Shown: positions 28,377 to 36,556, counted from the first letter of the stretch. The stretch: DNA of 64,000 bases from Mycobacterium sp. 4858 (GCF_900240975.1 NZ_LT968775.1:186001-250000), one strand, 5' to 3'. Numbers and translations are program-made. Notes: generated by a model not told the origin, from the sequence alone.

Positions 28377-28796
28377 TCAGAGCGTGACCTCGTTCAGCTT
28401 GCCGGTGGCCACGTCGAACACCAAGCCACGCAACGATTCATGCTTGGTCACGAAGGGGCTCCGCTCGATCCGGCGCAGCGACTGGCGAACGTCCTCCTCG
28501 ACGTCGGTGAATGTCAGCATGCCGCAGTCGGTGTGGTGGATCAGGATGATTTCAGTGGTCCCCAGCAGTCGTTGGCTGATGGCCAGGGAACGGATCTCAT
28601 CGTCGATGATGACGCCGCCGGCGTCGCGAATGACGTGGGCCTCGCCCTCTTTCACGCCGAGCATGCGGTAGACGTCCAACCGGGCGTCCATGCACGCGAC
28701 CACCGCGACGTGCTTGCTTGGCGGCAGCGGCAGTGGTCCGGTGAAACCGCGCGCGTAGGCGAGGTTGTTGGCGAGGTGTTCGTCGGTGACGCTCAC
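28377..28796 (-). CDS. Beta-class carbonic anhydrase, internally shortened
   Basis: 139 residues, close to M. tuberculosis Rv1284 as I recall it. Zinc ligands and catalytic dyad are kept: [14 protein letters not shown] (Cys35, Asp37, Arg39) and [13 protein letters not shown] (His87, Cys90). After LTFTD the sequence jumps to [13 protein letters not shown]. Rv1284, about 163 residues, has roughly 24 residues more there. The C-terminus [19 protein letters not shown] is intact, so this is a clean in-frame deletion rather than decay. It may affect the dimer interface or active-site access. It is divergent from the diiron monooxygenase operon. Confidence 0.85.
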   Translation of the reverse strand: MSVTDEHLANNLAYARGFTGPLPLPPSKHVAVVACMDARLDVYRMLGVKEGEAHVIRDAGGVIIDDEIRSLAISQRLLGTTEIILIHHTDCGMLTFTDVEEDVRQSLRRIERSPFVTKHESLRGLVFDVATGKLNEVTL

Positions 28797-28904
28797 GCGG
28801 ACGTTCTCCTGTTCGGTTGCTGTCGGCTGGTTGTTCGCACCGGAGCGTATGCCCGGCGGACGGGTCGGATGAGGGGTGTGAATCAGGCTGATCGTAATCC
28901 TTAG

Positions 28905-28927
28905 GACTCCTCAACACATGAGGAATC
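28905..28927. promoter_or_regulatory. Inverted repeat in the monooxygenase/carbonic anhydrase divergent promoter
   Basis: TCCTCA-ACACA-TGAGGA (28908-28924) extends to GAxTCCTCA-N5-TGAGGAxTC over 28905-28927. It sits between the divergent carbonic anhydrase-MarR and monooxygenase transcripts. The MarR protein encoded nearby is the natural candidate binder. Confidence 0.55.
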
Positions 28928-28995
28928 ATAGGTTGCGTTCGCGTCATCAACGCAGTCAACGCGGCACAGATCGCAGCCCACACCGAGGACGACAT

Positions 28996-30504
28996 ATGCC
29001 CAAACTCTCCCGCAGCGACTGGTATGACCTCGCCCGCGACACCAACTGGACGTTCCGCTACGTCACGGAGGACGAGGTTTTTCCCGAAGAGCTTTCCGGG
29101 ACACACCGCGTCTCCTCCGAGGGCTGGCTCAAGTGGGACGAGCCGTACAAGATCGGCTACCGCGAGTACGTCCATAACCAGGTCACCAAGGACACCACCA
29201 CCTATTCGCTGAAGAACGCGATCGGGCGCTCGAAGCTCTTCGAGCAACTCGACCCGGGCTGGAAATCGGTGATCGTCGCGCATTACGGCGCGATCACGAT
29301 GCCCGAATACTTGGCGTCGATCGGCGAGGCCAGGATGGGGCGCTTCGGCCGCTCCGCCGCGTGGCGTAACACCGCGACGTTCGGCACCCTCGACGAGGTT
29401 CGCCACGGTCAAATCCAGGCGTTCTTTCCCTACGGCCTGCTCGAAAAGGAGCCGCGAGGGGACTGGGCGCTCAAGGCATTCCATACCAATGACTGGATCG
29501 TCCTTGCGGTGCGTTACCTGTTCGACGACATGTTCGTCGCCAACGATGCCTTGTCGATCGCGTTGCAGCTGACCTTCACGCTGGAGACCGGTTTCACCAA
29601 CCTGCAGTTCCTTGGCATGGCCGCTGACGCCATCGATGTGGGTGATTTGGAGTTCGGCGCGCTGATCAGCTCGATCCAAACCGATGAGGCGCGCCATGCC
29701 CAACAAGGCGAGCCCACGATCAAGGTGCTCATCGACAACGGCGAGGCCGAGTGGGGTCAGTTCCTCATCGACCACATGTTCTGGCGTTCGTGGCGCATCT
29801 TTGCGCTGCTGACCGGTCTGTCGATGGATTACTACACCCCGCTGGAAAGCCGGCGGATGAGCTTCAAGGAGTTCATCGAGGACTGGGTGGTCAAACAGTT
29901 CGCCGACCAATTCCGCGACTACGGACTCGAATTCCCTTGGTATTGGGATGAATTCATCAACGAGTTGACGTGGTATCACCACGCCATCCACCTCGGCGTG
30001 TGGTATTACCGGCCGACGGTGTGGTGGAATCCGGATGCCGGGGTATCTGAGGCCGAGCGGCTGTGGCTCGAGGAGAAGTACCCTGGTTGGAACCGTGACT
30101 TCGGCAGGCACTGGGACGTCATCACCGACAACATCCGCAACGGCGATATCGCGGCCACCCTGCCCGAGACGCTGCCGATCACCTGCAATCTGTGCCAGCT
30201 GCCGATCGTTCGCGCCGCGGGGGTCGTTGTCGGAGCTCACACCGACCCCGCGCCGCTCACGCATGTACACAACAGCCGCAAATACCTGTTCTGCTCGGAG
30301 CCATGCCGGTGGATCTTCGCCCAGCGACCCGACCGTTTCGCCGGCCACCAGTCGCTGATCGACCGTGTGCTCTCTGGGGAGATCAGCCCACCCGAACTCG
30401 GAACAGTGCTGAAGTATTTCGGGCTGTCACTCGAGGAGCAGGGTCAAGACGCCGACGGATACGCGTGGGCGCTGAATGGATCAACCAACGGATCGAAGGG
30501 CTGA
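28996..30504 (+). CDS. tmoA: Soluble diiron monooxygenase hydroxylase alpha subunit, TmoA-like
   Basis: 502 residues, colinear with toluene-4-monooxygenase TmoA. Diiron ligands fall at identical numbers: Glu104, Glu134 and His137 (LDEVRHG), Glu197 (TLETGFTN), Glu231 and His234 (TDEARHAQ). Thr201, which assists O2 activation in TmoA, is kept, as are pocket residues Ile100, Ala107, Phe176 and Phe205. From memory of TmoA, Gly103 is Pro, Glu214 is Asp and Asp285 is Ser here. The start MPKLSRSDWYDLARDTNW matches the family N-terminus; an upstream frame from 28918 is not needed. It oxidises an alkene or aromatic; the substrate is unproven. Confidence 0.93.
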   Translation: MPKLSRSDWYDLARDTNWTFRYVTEDEVFPEELSGTHRVSSEGWLKWDEPYKIGYREYVHNQVTKDTTTYSLKNAIGRSKLFEQLDPGWKSVIVAHYGAITMPEYLASIGEARMGRFGRSAAWRNTATFGTLDEVRHGQIQAFFPYGLLEKEPRGDWALKAFHTNDWIVLAVRYLFDDMFVANDALSIALQLTFTLETGFTNLQFLGMAADAIDVGDLEFGALISSIQTDEARHAQQGEPTIKVLIDNGEAEWGQFLIDHMFWRSWRIFALLTGLSMDYYTPLESRRMSFKEFIEDWVVKQFADQFRDYGLEFPWYWDEFINELTWYHHAIHLGVWYYRPTVWWNPDAGVSEAERLWLEEKYPGWNRDFGRHWDVITDNIRNGDIAATLPETLPITCNLCQLPIVRAAGVVVGAHTDPAPLTHVHNSRKYLFCSEPCRWIFAQRPDRFAGHQSLIDRVLSGEISPPELGTVLKYFGLSLEEQGQDADGYAWALNGSTNGSKG

Positions 30505-30509
30505 ATGCC

Positions 30510-30755
30510 ATGGCACTGCTCCCGCTGACCGCCTTGTTTGAGGGCGACGTGCTCGAACTGTTGATCCCCGTCGACGATACCGATACGGTCGAAGCCGTCG
30601 GTGCGGCGATCGCCCATCATGTCGTCGGACACCGGGTGGCCCGTCGTGACGCGCCGATCCGATTGCGCCACAACGGGATAGTCCTGGACCCGCGGGCCGG
30701 TATTGGCGCGTCTGGCGTCGGCCCACTCGACCATGTCGAGGCCTTCTATGACTAG
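30510..30755 (+). CDS. tmoB: Diiron monooxygenase hydroxylase gamma subunit, TmoB-like
   Basis: 81 residues with the ubiquitin-like TmoB pattern: MALLPLTALFEGDVLELLIP, AIAHHVVGHRVARRDAPIRL and GPLDHVEAFYD. It forms the small third subunit of the (alpha-beta-gamma)2 hydroxylase. It starts six bases after the alpha-subunit stop and overlaps the Rieske gene start by eight bases. Confidence 0.88.
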   Translation: MALLPLTALFEGDVLELLIPVDDTDTVEAVGAAIAHHVVGHRVARRDAPIRLRHNGIVLDPRAGIGASGVGPLDHVEAFYD

Positions 30756-31083
30756 CGCCCAAACCTGGATCCCCGTCGCCACCATCGACGACCTGTGGGA
30801 AGGTGAGGTCGCAGAGTTTTTCGTCGGCGACCGGCCCATCCTGCTCGCGCACCTACGCACCGGACAGATCCGCGCCTACGACGGGTTGTGCCCGCATGCG
30901 GGCTTCCCGCTGGCCGACGGGGACGTCGATGGCGACTTCCTGACGTGTTCGGCGCACAACTGGGAATTCGACCTGTCGACCGGCGCCGGGATCAATCCCG
31001 CCACCTGCCGCCTGCGCAGCCACGAGGTGCGCCGTGAGGGCGACCAAATCGTGGTATCGCTCAACGAAGAATGGAGCCATTGA
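30748..31083 (+). CDS. tmoC: Rieske ferredoxin of the diiron monooxygenase, TmoC-like
   Basis: 111 residues, the usual TmoC length. The Rieske ligands are CPHAGFPL and CSAHNWEF. It carries electrons to the hydroxylase diiron centre. The start is ATG at 30748, MTSAQTWIPVATIDDL. It overlaps the gamma-subunit gene by eight bases and the effector gene by one. Confidence 0.92.
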   Translation: MTSAQTWIPVATIDDLWEGEVAEFFVGDRPILLAHLRTGQIRAYDGLCPHAGFPLADGDVDGDFLTCSAHNWEFDLSTGAGINPATCRLRSHEVRREGDQIVVSLNEEWSH

Positions 31084-31394
31084 TGACCGCAGCCGCCGAA
31101 CAGGCCAAGCTGGTCGGTCCCGTCGTGCGGGGCTTCGATCCCGAGATCGTCTCCGCGCTCACCGAGGCCATCTACACCGACAATCCCGGCGCCGCCATCA
31201 CCATCGAAGACCACGCCGGCTATGTGCGCATTCACGCGCCGCGTTTCTTGCGCGTCACTCGAGTCAGCCTGGAATACGCTGCAGGACAACCCTTCCCGCT
31301 CGCTACGCTCGAGCCGGCACTCGCGGGTTTCGCCGGCCGGATCCGCTACGTCGGCGACGACGAACTGCACTGGTACCTGGACCGAGAGGACTAA
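31083..31394 (+). CDS. tmoD: Diiron monooxygenase effector (coupling) protein, TmoD-like
   Basis: 103 residues, the same as TmoD. Conserved features are VGPVVRGFD, TDNPGAAITIEDHAGYVRI and FAGRIRYVGDDELHWYLD. The effector binds the hydroxylase and couples O2 activation to substrate. ATG at 31083 is chosen over 31071 because it gives the family length and overlaps the TmoC stop by one base. Confidence 0.9.
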   Translation: MTAAAEQAKLVGPVVRGFDPEIVSALTEAIYTDNPGAAITIEDHAGYVRIHAPRFLRVTRVSLEYAAGQPFPLATLEPALAGFAGRIRYVGDDELHWYLDRED

Positions 31395-31397
31395 CGC

Positions 31398-32387
31398 ATG
31401 ACCACCGCGGAGCCCCGGCGGCTCAAGACGTGGAGCATCGCCGGCGACACCCGGCGCAAGCCGACCGAGTACGAAGCCGTCACCGGCCAGTTTCACTACC
31501 ACTTCAACCGCAAGCCTGCCCCTTTCGACCTCGACCCCGACAGCGCAATCAACCGCTGGTACCTCAAACATCGCGAAGGCTCACCCCTGCAAGCCAAAGA
31601 CTGGGAAGGCTTCCGCGATCCCGCCGCACTGAACTACCGCCGCTACATCGCGCTGCAACACGACCGCGAGATCTATGCCGAAGGCGTCGTCGACCAGTAC
31701 GAGGCAGTCGACCACGACGCCAAGCTTGGCACCGAATGGGTCGAGACGCTCAACCGCATCTACGTGCCCGCCCGCTACCTGTTTCACGTTCTGCAGATCA
31801 CCAGCCTCTACGTCGGCCAATTGGCGCCCAGTGCCTACATCACGAACGCGGCATTCTTCCAGGCCGCCGACGAATTGCGGGCCCTGCAATGGACCGCGTA
31901 CCGGGCTAAGTCGTTGTCACTCGCGCACGGCACGCAGCTGGCCAACACTGAAGCGACACGGCGGATCTGGGAAACCGACTCGGCATGGCAGCCCGCCCGC
32001 GAAAACCTCGAACGCCTCCTGCTGGCCTATGACTGGGGTGAGGCGTTCACCGCACTCAACCTCGTGGTCAAGCCCGCACTCGACGCGCTGTTCAAGGAAG
32101 CGTTCGTCGATCTGGCCAACGACCAGGGCGACGGCCTTACCGCCGCCCTGCTGCAGGACTCCCGCGTCGATACCACGCGCAGCCGAGCCTGGAGCGCGGC
32201 CCTGGCCCGCTACGCGATCGCCGCCAATCCCGGCAACCGCGCAATCATCAACGGCTGGGCGGCAAAATGGCGGCCACTGGTGGACCGCGCTGTCGACGGC
32301 CTGACCGAGGCCTTCGCCGTCCCCGCAGCGGCTCGTCAGCGCGTCGCCGACTCGGTTGCGGCGTTCACCGCGCAATGGGCGGATTAG
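31398..32387 (+). CDS. tmoE: Diiron monooxygenase hydroxylase beta subunit, TmoE-like
   Basis: 329 residues, all-helical ferritin-like fold without diiron ligands, as expected for the beta subunit. It begins RRLKTWSIAGDTRRKPTEYE and contains YEAVTGQFHYHFNR and AARYLFH-like helices (PARYLFHVLQITSLYVGQLA). It closes the operon three bases after the effector gene. No TmoF-like FAD/[2Fe-2S] reductase follows; the next gene is a convergent amidohydrolase. Confidence 0.92.
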   Translation: MTTAEPRRLKTWSIAGDTRRKPTEYEAVTGQFHYHFNRKPAPFDLDPDSAINRWYLKHREGSPLQAKDWEGFRDPAALNYRRYIALQHDREIYAEGVVDQYEAVDHDAKLGTEWVETLNRIYVPARYLFHVLQITSLYVGQLAPSAYITNAAFFQAADELRALQWTAYRAKSLSLAHGTQLANTEATRRIWETDSAWQPARENLERLLLAYDWGEAFTALNLVVKPALDALFKEAFVDLANDQGDGLTAALLQDSRVDTTRSRAWSAALARYAIAANPGNRAIINGWAAKWRPLVDRAVDGLTEAFAVPAAARQRVADSVAAFTAQWAD

Positions 32388-32474
32388 GGGCTACCAGCTG
32401 GCCCCGCACGACGGAGCCGCACCCGCGCCACGGTTTATCGATGGCGGAGTCGGCAAAGCAAACGTGAAGCGCTG

Positions 32475-32486
32475 CAAGTTAACTTG
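32475..32486. other. 12-bp palindrome between convergent genes
   Basis: CAAGTTAACTTG is a perfect palindrome in the 114-bp gap between the monooxygenase operon and the amidohydrolase. It resembles a KstR2 box (CAAG-N2-CTTG), but the spacer is four bases and it sits at 3' ends of genes. A function is doubtful. Confidence 0.3.
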
Positions 32487-32501
32487 AGGCCTCGATGACA
32501 G

Positions 32502-33707
32502 TCAGGCTGAGACGGGCTTCTTGGCCGGCGCGGAAACCTTCATCAGCTTCATCAGGTTGCCGCCCATGATCTTTGCGATGTCGGCCTCGTCGAAGTCGGT
32601 GAGCTCGTCCACGAACGAGATGGGGTCCTTGAGGCCTTCGGGGTGCGGCCAGTCGGAGCCGAAGAGCACCCGGTCGGTGCCGACCATCTTGACGATCTCG
32701 GTGAACCTGTCCTCCCAGAACGGGGTGATGTAGACGCAGCGCTTGAACGCCTCGATCGGGTCCTCGCTGAACGACTGCGGCATTTTCTTGTAGACGCCCT
32801 TGAGGCCCTTGAACAGGTCCGGCACCCAGTCGGCGCCGTTTTCGATCGACAGGATCCGCAACTCAGGGTTGCGGGACAACGCACCATGGCAGACCAGCGC
32901 ACCCATTGCGTCCAGGATCGGCCGGTGGCCCATCGCGAAGCTGCGGAAGGCGGTCGGTTTGAACGGCAGGAACTCGTCACCGGGTTCCCACACGTTCGCG
33001 AATTCGGAGTAGCCGCTGTCGGAGGCGTGCATCGAGACCGGGATCTCGGCCTTGATGCAGGCCTGCCAGAACGGGTCGAACTCCTCGAGTCCGAACGACC
33101 GGCTGCCCTTGTAGCCAGGCACCGGCGCCGGGCGGACCAGCACCGTGCGGGCACCGCGCTCCAGGCACCATTCGAGTTCCTCGAGCGCGCGCTCGACGAT
33201 GGGAAGGGTGATGACCGGGGTGGCGAAGATGCGGTCCTTGTAGTTGAACGACCACTGCTCGTGCATCCATTGGTTGAGCGCGTGGATGACGTCGTGGGTC
33301 ATCTCCGGGTCGTCCTTCATGCGCTCCTCGACCAGGCTCGCCAGGGTCGGGAACATCAGGGCATAGTCGATGCCGAGCTCGTCCATCACCTCCAGCCGGG
33401 CACCCGGTTCGCGGAAGGCGGGGATGGCCTTCATCGGCTCGCCCAGGATCTCGCGGTAGGACTTGCCCTGCGCACCGTGCCGGAAGTACTCCTCCTGAGC
33501 GCCCGGGCGTGCCACCACCTCGAACGTCGGGTTGGGGATGTACTCGCTGATGTGGCCCCGCACGACGATCTTGGTGCGACCGCGAACCTGCACGTAGTCG
33601 ATGACGCGCTTGCGGTTCTCCGGCAGGAACTTGGTCAGCGCCTCCTGCGGCTCGTACATGTGGTTGTCCGCGTCGAACACGGGGAAGGAAAGTTCGCGAG
33701 ACGGCAT
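32502..33707 (-). CDS. Amidohydrolase family 2
   Basis: 401 residues with an intact metal site: FPVFDADNHMYEP, PVSMHASDSGYS, ILSIENGADW and VLFGSDWPHPEG. The start at 33707 has GAGGAG upstream of the ATG (MPSRELSFPV). Mycobacterial homologues occur in many lipid and steroid loci. It lies downstream of a TetR-thioesterase fusion gene and is preceded by a perfect inverted repeat, so it is probably controlled by that regulator. The substrate is unknown. Confidence 0.88.
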   Translation of the reverse strand: MPSRELSFPVFDADNHMYEPQEALTKFLPENRKRVIDYVQVRGRTKIVVRGHISEYIPNPTFEVVARPGAQEEYFRHGAQGKSYREILGEPMKAIPAFREPGARLEVMDELGIDYALMFPTLASLVEERMKDDPEMTHDVIHALNQWMHEQWSFNYKDRIFATPVITLPIVERALEELEWCLERGARTVLVRPAPVPGYKGSRSFGLEEFDPFWQACIKAEIPVSMHASDSGYSEFANVWEPGDEFLPFKPTAFRSFAMGHRPILDAMGALVCHGALSRNPELRILSIENGADWVPDLFKGLKGVYKKMPQSFSEDPIEAFKRCVYITPFWEDRFTEIVKMVGTDRVLFGSDWPHPEGLKDPISFVDELTDFDEADIAKIMGGNLMKLMKVSAPAKKPVSA

Positions 33708-33744
33708 GGCGATCTCCTCGGGAGAAGTCTTGAATTCTCTGTAG

Positions 33745-33763
33745 GTGGTAATGACGTTACCAC
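33745..33763. promoter_or_regulatory. Perfect inverted repeat GTGGTAA-N5-TTACCAC
   Basis: A 7-5-7 inverted repeat lies 38 bp upstream of the amidohydrolase ATG and just after the TetR-thioesterase gene. Size and symmetry fit a TetR dimer site. Confidence 0.6.
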
Positions 33764-33780
33764 TTGTGCGCAAGAGGGTG

Positions 33781-34812
33781 TTAGCCGTCCGCGCTCAGGC
33801 CGGACGTCGGCGTCGGCCCGCTGATGATCGCGAAGTTGACGGTCGCCGTGGCAAGCAGTTCGTCGTCGCCGTCGCCGTAGATGTCGACCTGCATCACCAT
33901 CGCCCGCCGCCCGGACCGCAGCATCCGGGGCACCGCATACGCGGAACCCTGCCGGATGGGGCGCAGGTAACGGATGAACAGGTCGGCGGTCGTCATCGTG
34001 GTGCCCGGCCGGAGATGTTCGAGCCCGAACTGTCCGCCCGCCACGTCGACAAGGGTCGCGATCAGGCCGCCCTGCAGCGCGCCGGACGTGTTGACGACGG
34101 CCGGGCTGACGGGCATCGTCATCGCGAACTCGCCGGCGCGGGTGCCCGGCCGCATGCCGATCTGGGCGAACAGCTCGGTCAGCGACGGCGTGGGCGCTTC
34201 CTCGTCGCTCTCGCGGATGCCGAGGGCGCGGCTGCAGAAGTCGTACAATTGGCCCGCGTCAACGGGTGCTCCGTTCAATTCCGTTCCCAGCCAATGCAAT
34301 CGCTGCGCGCCCATCACCGTCTGCATGACGATGGCGGCCGCCGCGCCGACGTCGAGTCCCGGGTTGAAGACCCCCTCGGTGATGCCCTGCCCGACGATGT
34401 CGCGCAGGAGCTGATGCAAGGGGGAGAGCACGCGCGCGTAGTCGCGGGGGCGGGTCTCGGCCAGGTGCTGGTTGTAGAGGGTCAATGCGCGATTGAGGCT
34501 GTCCTGGGTGCTCGATTCCGGTTGCTGGCTGATGCGGTCGATGACGAGTTTCAGCGCGGCGGTGCTGTCCAGCCCCTGGGTTTCGGCGCGCCAGGTCTTC
34601 ACCGACTGGGCGATGGTCCGGTCGAACAGCGCCAGCAGCAGTTCGTCCTTGCTGTTGAAGTGCTGGTAAAAGGCGCGCAGCGACGTCTTGGAGCGGGCGA
34701 CGACCTCCTGCACGGTGAAGTCGGTGCGCCCGGTTTCGCCCAGGATCGCGACGGCCGTCTTGATGAAGCGGTCGCCGCGCGTCACTTCGACGTCGTCGCC
34801 CAGGTCGGTCAT
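33781..34812 (-). CDS. TetR regulator fused to a PaaI-type hotdog thioesterase domain
   Basis: 343 residues, against about 200 for TetR proteins. Residues 1-~205 are a TetR repressor with HTH TVQEVVARSKTSLRAFYQHF. Residues ~215-332 are a hotdog domain with the PaaI signature NTSGALQGGLIATLVDVAGG at 241-260 and strands TTADLFIRYLRP and LLATATVNFAI. One continuous frame links them through SDEEAPTPSLTELF. I infer an acyl-CoA-sensing or acyl-CoA-hydrolysing one-component regulator. It sits upstream of the amidohydrolase on the same strand and divergent from an SDR. Confidence 0.88.
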   Translation of the reverse strand: MTDLGDDVEVTRGDRFIKTAVAILGETGRTDFTVQEVVARSKTSLRAFYQHFNSKDELLLALFDRTIAQSVKTWRAETQGLDSTAALKLVIDRISQQPESSTQDSLNRALTLYNQHLAETRPRDYARVLSPLHQLLRDIVGQGITEGVFNPGLDVGAAAAIVMQTVMGAQRLHWLGTELNGAPVDAGQLYDFCSRALGIRESDEEAPTPSLTELFAQIGMRPGTRAGEFAMTMPVSPAVVNTSGALQGGLIATLVDVAGGQFGLEHLRPGTTMTTADLFIRYLRPIRQGSAYAVPRMLRSGRRAMVMQVDIYGDGDDELLATATVNFAIISGPTPTSGLSADG

Positions 34813-34884
34813 GAGCGCGTGGTCCCCTTCCTCGGCGCGCGGCGCGCGCTATGAGAATGAGGTTACCGCGCTTAGGCTGCTGCA

Positions 34885-35742
34885 ATGGCGGCGAGCGTGT
34901 CCGGGAAAGTCGCATTTGTCACCGGCGGCGCGTCCGGCATCGGCGCGGCGTTGGCCGCCGCGCTGGTCGACGGGGGCGCCGAGGTATGGATCGCCGATCG
35001 GCAGGTCGGCCCCGCGCAGGAGTTCGCACAACGCCTCAACAGCCGCGGCGGCAAGGCGCACGCGATCGAGCTGGACGTGCGCGACTATCCGGCGTTTGAG
35101 CGCGCCGTCGCCGAGGCGGTGCAGCACTCCGGGCGGATCGACTACCTGTTCAACAATGCGGGCATCGGAGTTGCCGGTGAGGTCGACAAATACACGCTCG
35201 ACGACTGGAACGACGTGTTCGATGTGAACCTGCGCGGTGTCGTGCACGGTATCCAAACGGTGTATCCGATCATGATCAGGCAGCACTCCGGGCATATCGT
35301 GAACACCGCCTCCATGGCCGGCCTGATGACGACCGCCGGCCAGGCCAGCTATACCGCCGCCAAACACGCCGTCGTCGCGCTCTCGAAGACGTTGCGTCTG
35401 GAGGGAGAGCGCCACGGGGTGCAGGTCTCGGTGCTCTGCCCCGGCGTGATCCGGACTCCGATTCTCACCGGCGGCAAGTACGGACGGACCGGCCTGGCAG
35501 GCATCAGCGACGAGCAGATCCTCAAGATGTGGGAGCGGCTGCACCCGATGGCGCCCGACAAATTTGCCGAGCGCGCGCTACATGCCGTGTTGCGTGGGGA
35601 CGCGATCATCGTGGTGCCTGCGTGGTGGAAGGCATTTTGGTACCTCGAGCGGCTCTCGCCGGCGCTGTCGATGCGAGCGGCCAAAGGAGTGCTCAGGAGC
35701 GCTCGGCGAATGGAGCAGGCCTCGGCGCCGCCGGCGGGTTGA
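34885..35742 (+). CDS. Short-chain dehydrogenase/reductase
   Basis: 285 residues of a classical SDR with a C-terminal extension. The motifs are TGGASGIG (residues 14-21), NNAGIG, NTASMAG and SYTAAKHAVVAL. The tail after the core (ILKMWERLHPMAPDKFAERA and WWKAFWYLERLSP) is typical of membrane-associated mycobacterial SDRs. It is divergent from the TetR-thioesterase fusion, and the shared region holds a half-site GGTTACC resembling the 33745 operator arm. Confidence 0.88.
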   Translation: MAASVSGKVAFVTGGASGIGAALAAALVDGGAEVWIADRQVGPAQEFAQRLNSRGGKAHAIELDVRDYPAFERAVAEAVQHSGRIDYLFNNAGIGVAGEVDKYTLDDWNDVFDVNLRGVVHGIQTVYPIMIRQHSGHIVNTASMAGLMTTAGQASYTAAKHAVVALSKTLRLEGERHGVQVSVLCPGVIRTPILTGGKYGRTGLAGISDEQILKMWERLHPMAPDKFAERALHAVLRGDAIIVVPAWWKAFWYLERLSPALSMRAAKGVLRSARRMEQASAPPAG

Positions 35743-35821
35743 CGATCGGCCGGGGCGCCGGTGCCTGTTCTCGGATTGTGTAAATGACGACGGCGACAAC
35801 GTCTTTCGAGGTTGCGGGTAG

Positions 35822-36556
35822 TTAGTGTGCCGTCTCTACCCGCGAGGTGCGGGTGACCGCGGACGTGCCCTCCGCTTCGGTCGCCTCCTTGGAAAGCAGC
35901 CACCACACCATCGGATAGGCGGTGGCGAACCCGAGCCACATGCCGCCCCACATGACGAGCCAGAACGCCATGGAGGCCGGGGAGTAAGCGAAGACGAACG
36001 CGACGAGCAGCATGGAGGCTCCCATGCCCACGTCGAACGCGACGATCGCGAGAACCGAGATTCGCGACGCCGCCCACAGTCGCTGGCCCACGGACTGGTT
36101 CCGGCCGGTCAGGGCTAGCGAGTGATACTCGAAGGCGATCAGCAACGGAAGCGCAAAAGCCGCAATCAGCAACATCATCGGCCACACGCCCTGACCGGCA
36201 ATGGTCACCCCGGTCAACATCACCAACGGCATGGCGATCATGTGGCCGACGAACGAGACGGCGCCGCCGGGAATCGTCTGCACCGCCGCCGTCGCGGCCA
36301 GTCCCGGCCTGGGCGCGCGCCCGTGTTGGCGCTGCCAGCGTGGAGTCGCCGGCCGGCCCCAGCGATAGTAGGCCCACCACACCAGCGGACCGGCATAGAT
36401 CGCGGTGATCGGCCAGACTAGCTCCATCGCGCGTAGTGGCTGCCGATGACCACCCACGTAGATATCCGCGAGGATGGCTGCGGCAAGGAGCGCGCCGAGG
36501 CCGGTCACAATCCAGGCTGAGAGCGTCACCCACTCGGGTGCAGGCATGGACATCAT
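35822..36556 (-). CDS. DUF4396 integral membrane protein
   Basis: 244 residues with about six membrane helices, including LSAWIVTGLGALLAAAILAD, GVWPMMLLIAAFALPLLIAF and SMAFWLVMWGGMWLGFATAY. The His residues in FVGHMIAMPLVM and FEYHSLAL, and YAGPLVWWAYYRWGRP, fit the DUF4396 pattern. Function is unknown. Two ATG codons begin the frame, and AAAGGATC lies upstream. It follows the D-amino-acid oxidase gene on the same strand by 83 bp. Confidence 0.75.
   Translation of the reverse strand: MMSMPAPEWVTLSAWIVTGLGALLAAAILADIYVGGHRQPLRAMELVWPITAIYAGPLVWWAYYRWGRPATPRWQRQHGRAPRPGLAATAAVQTIPGGAVSFVGHMIAMPLVMLTGVTIAGQGVWPMMLLIAAFALPLLIAFEYHSLALTGRNQSVGQRLWAASRISVLAIVAFDVGMGASMLLVAFVFAYSPASMAFWLVMWGGMWLGFATAYPMVWWLLSKEATEAEGTSAVTRTSRVETAH

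Noticed and set aside
28918..28995. An N-terminal extension of the TmoA-like subunit
   Set aside because: The family starts at the MPKLSRSDWYDL-like segment, numbering of all iron ligands matches TmoA from ATG 28996, and the extension overlaps the inverted-repeat operator.
32475..32486. CAAGTTAACTTG as a KstR2 operator
   Set aside because: The spacer is four bases instead of two and the site lies between the 3' ends of convergent genes, not at a promoter.
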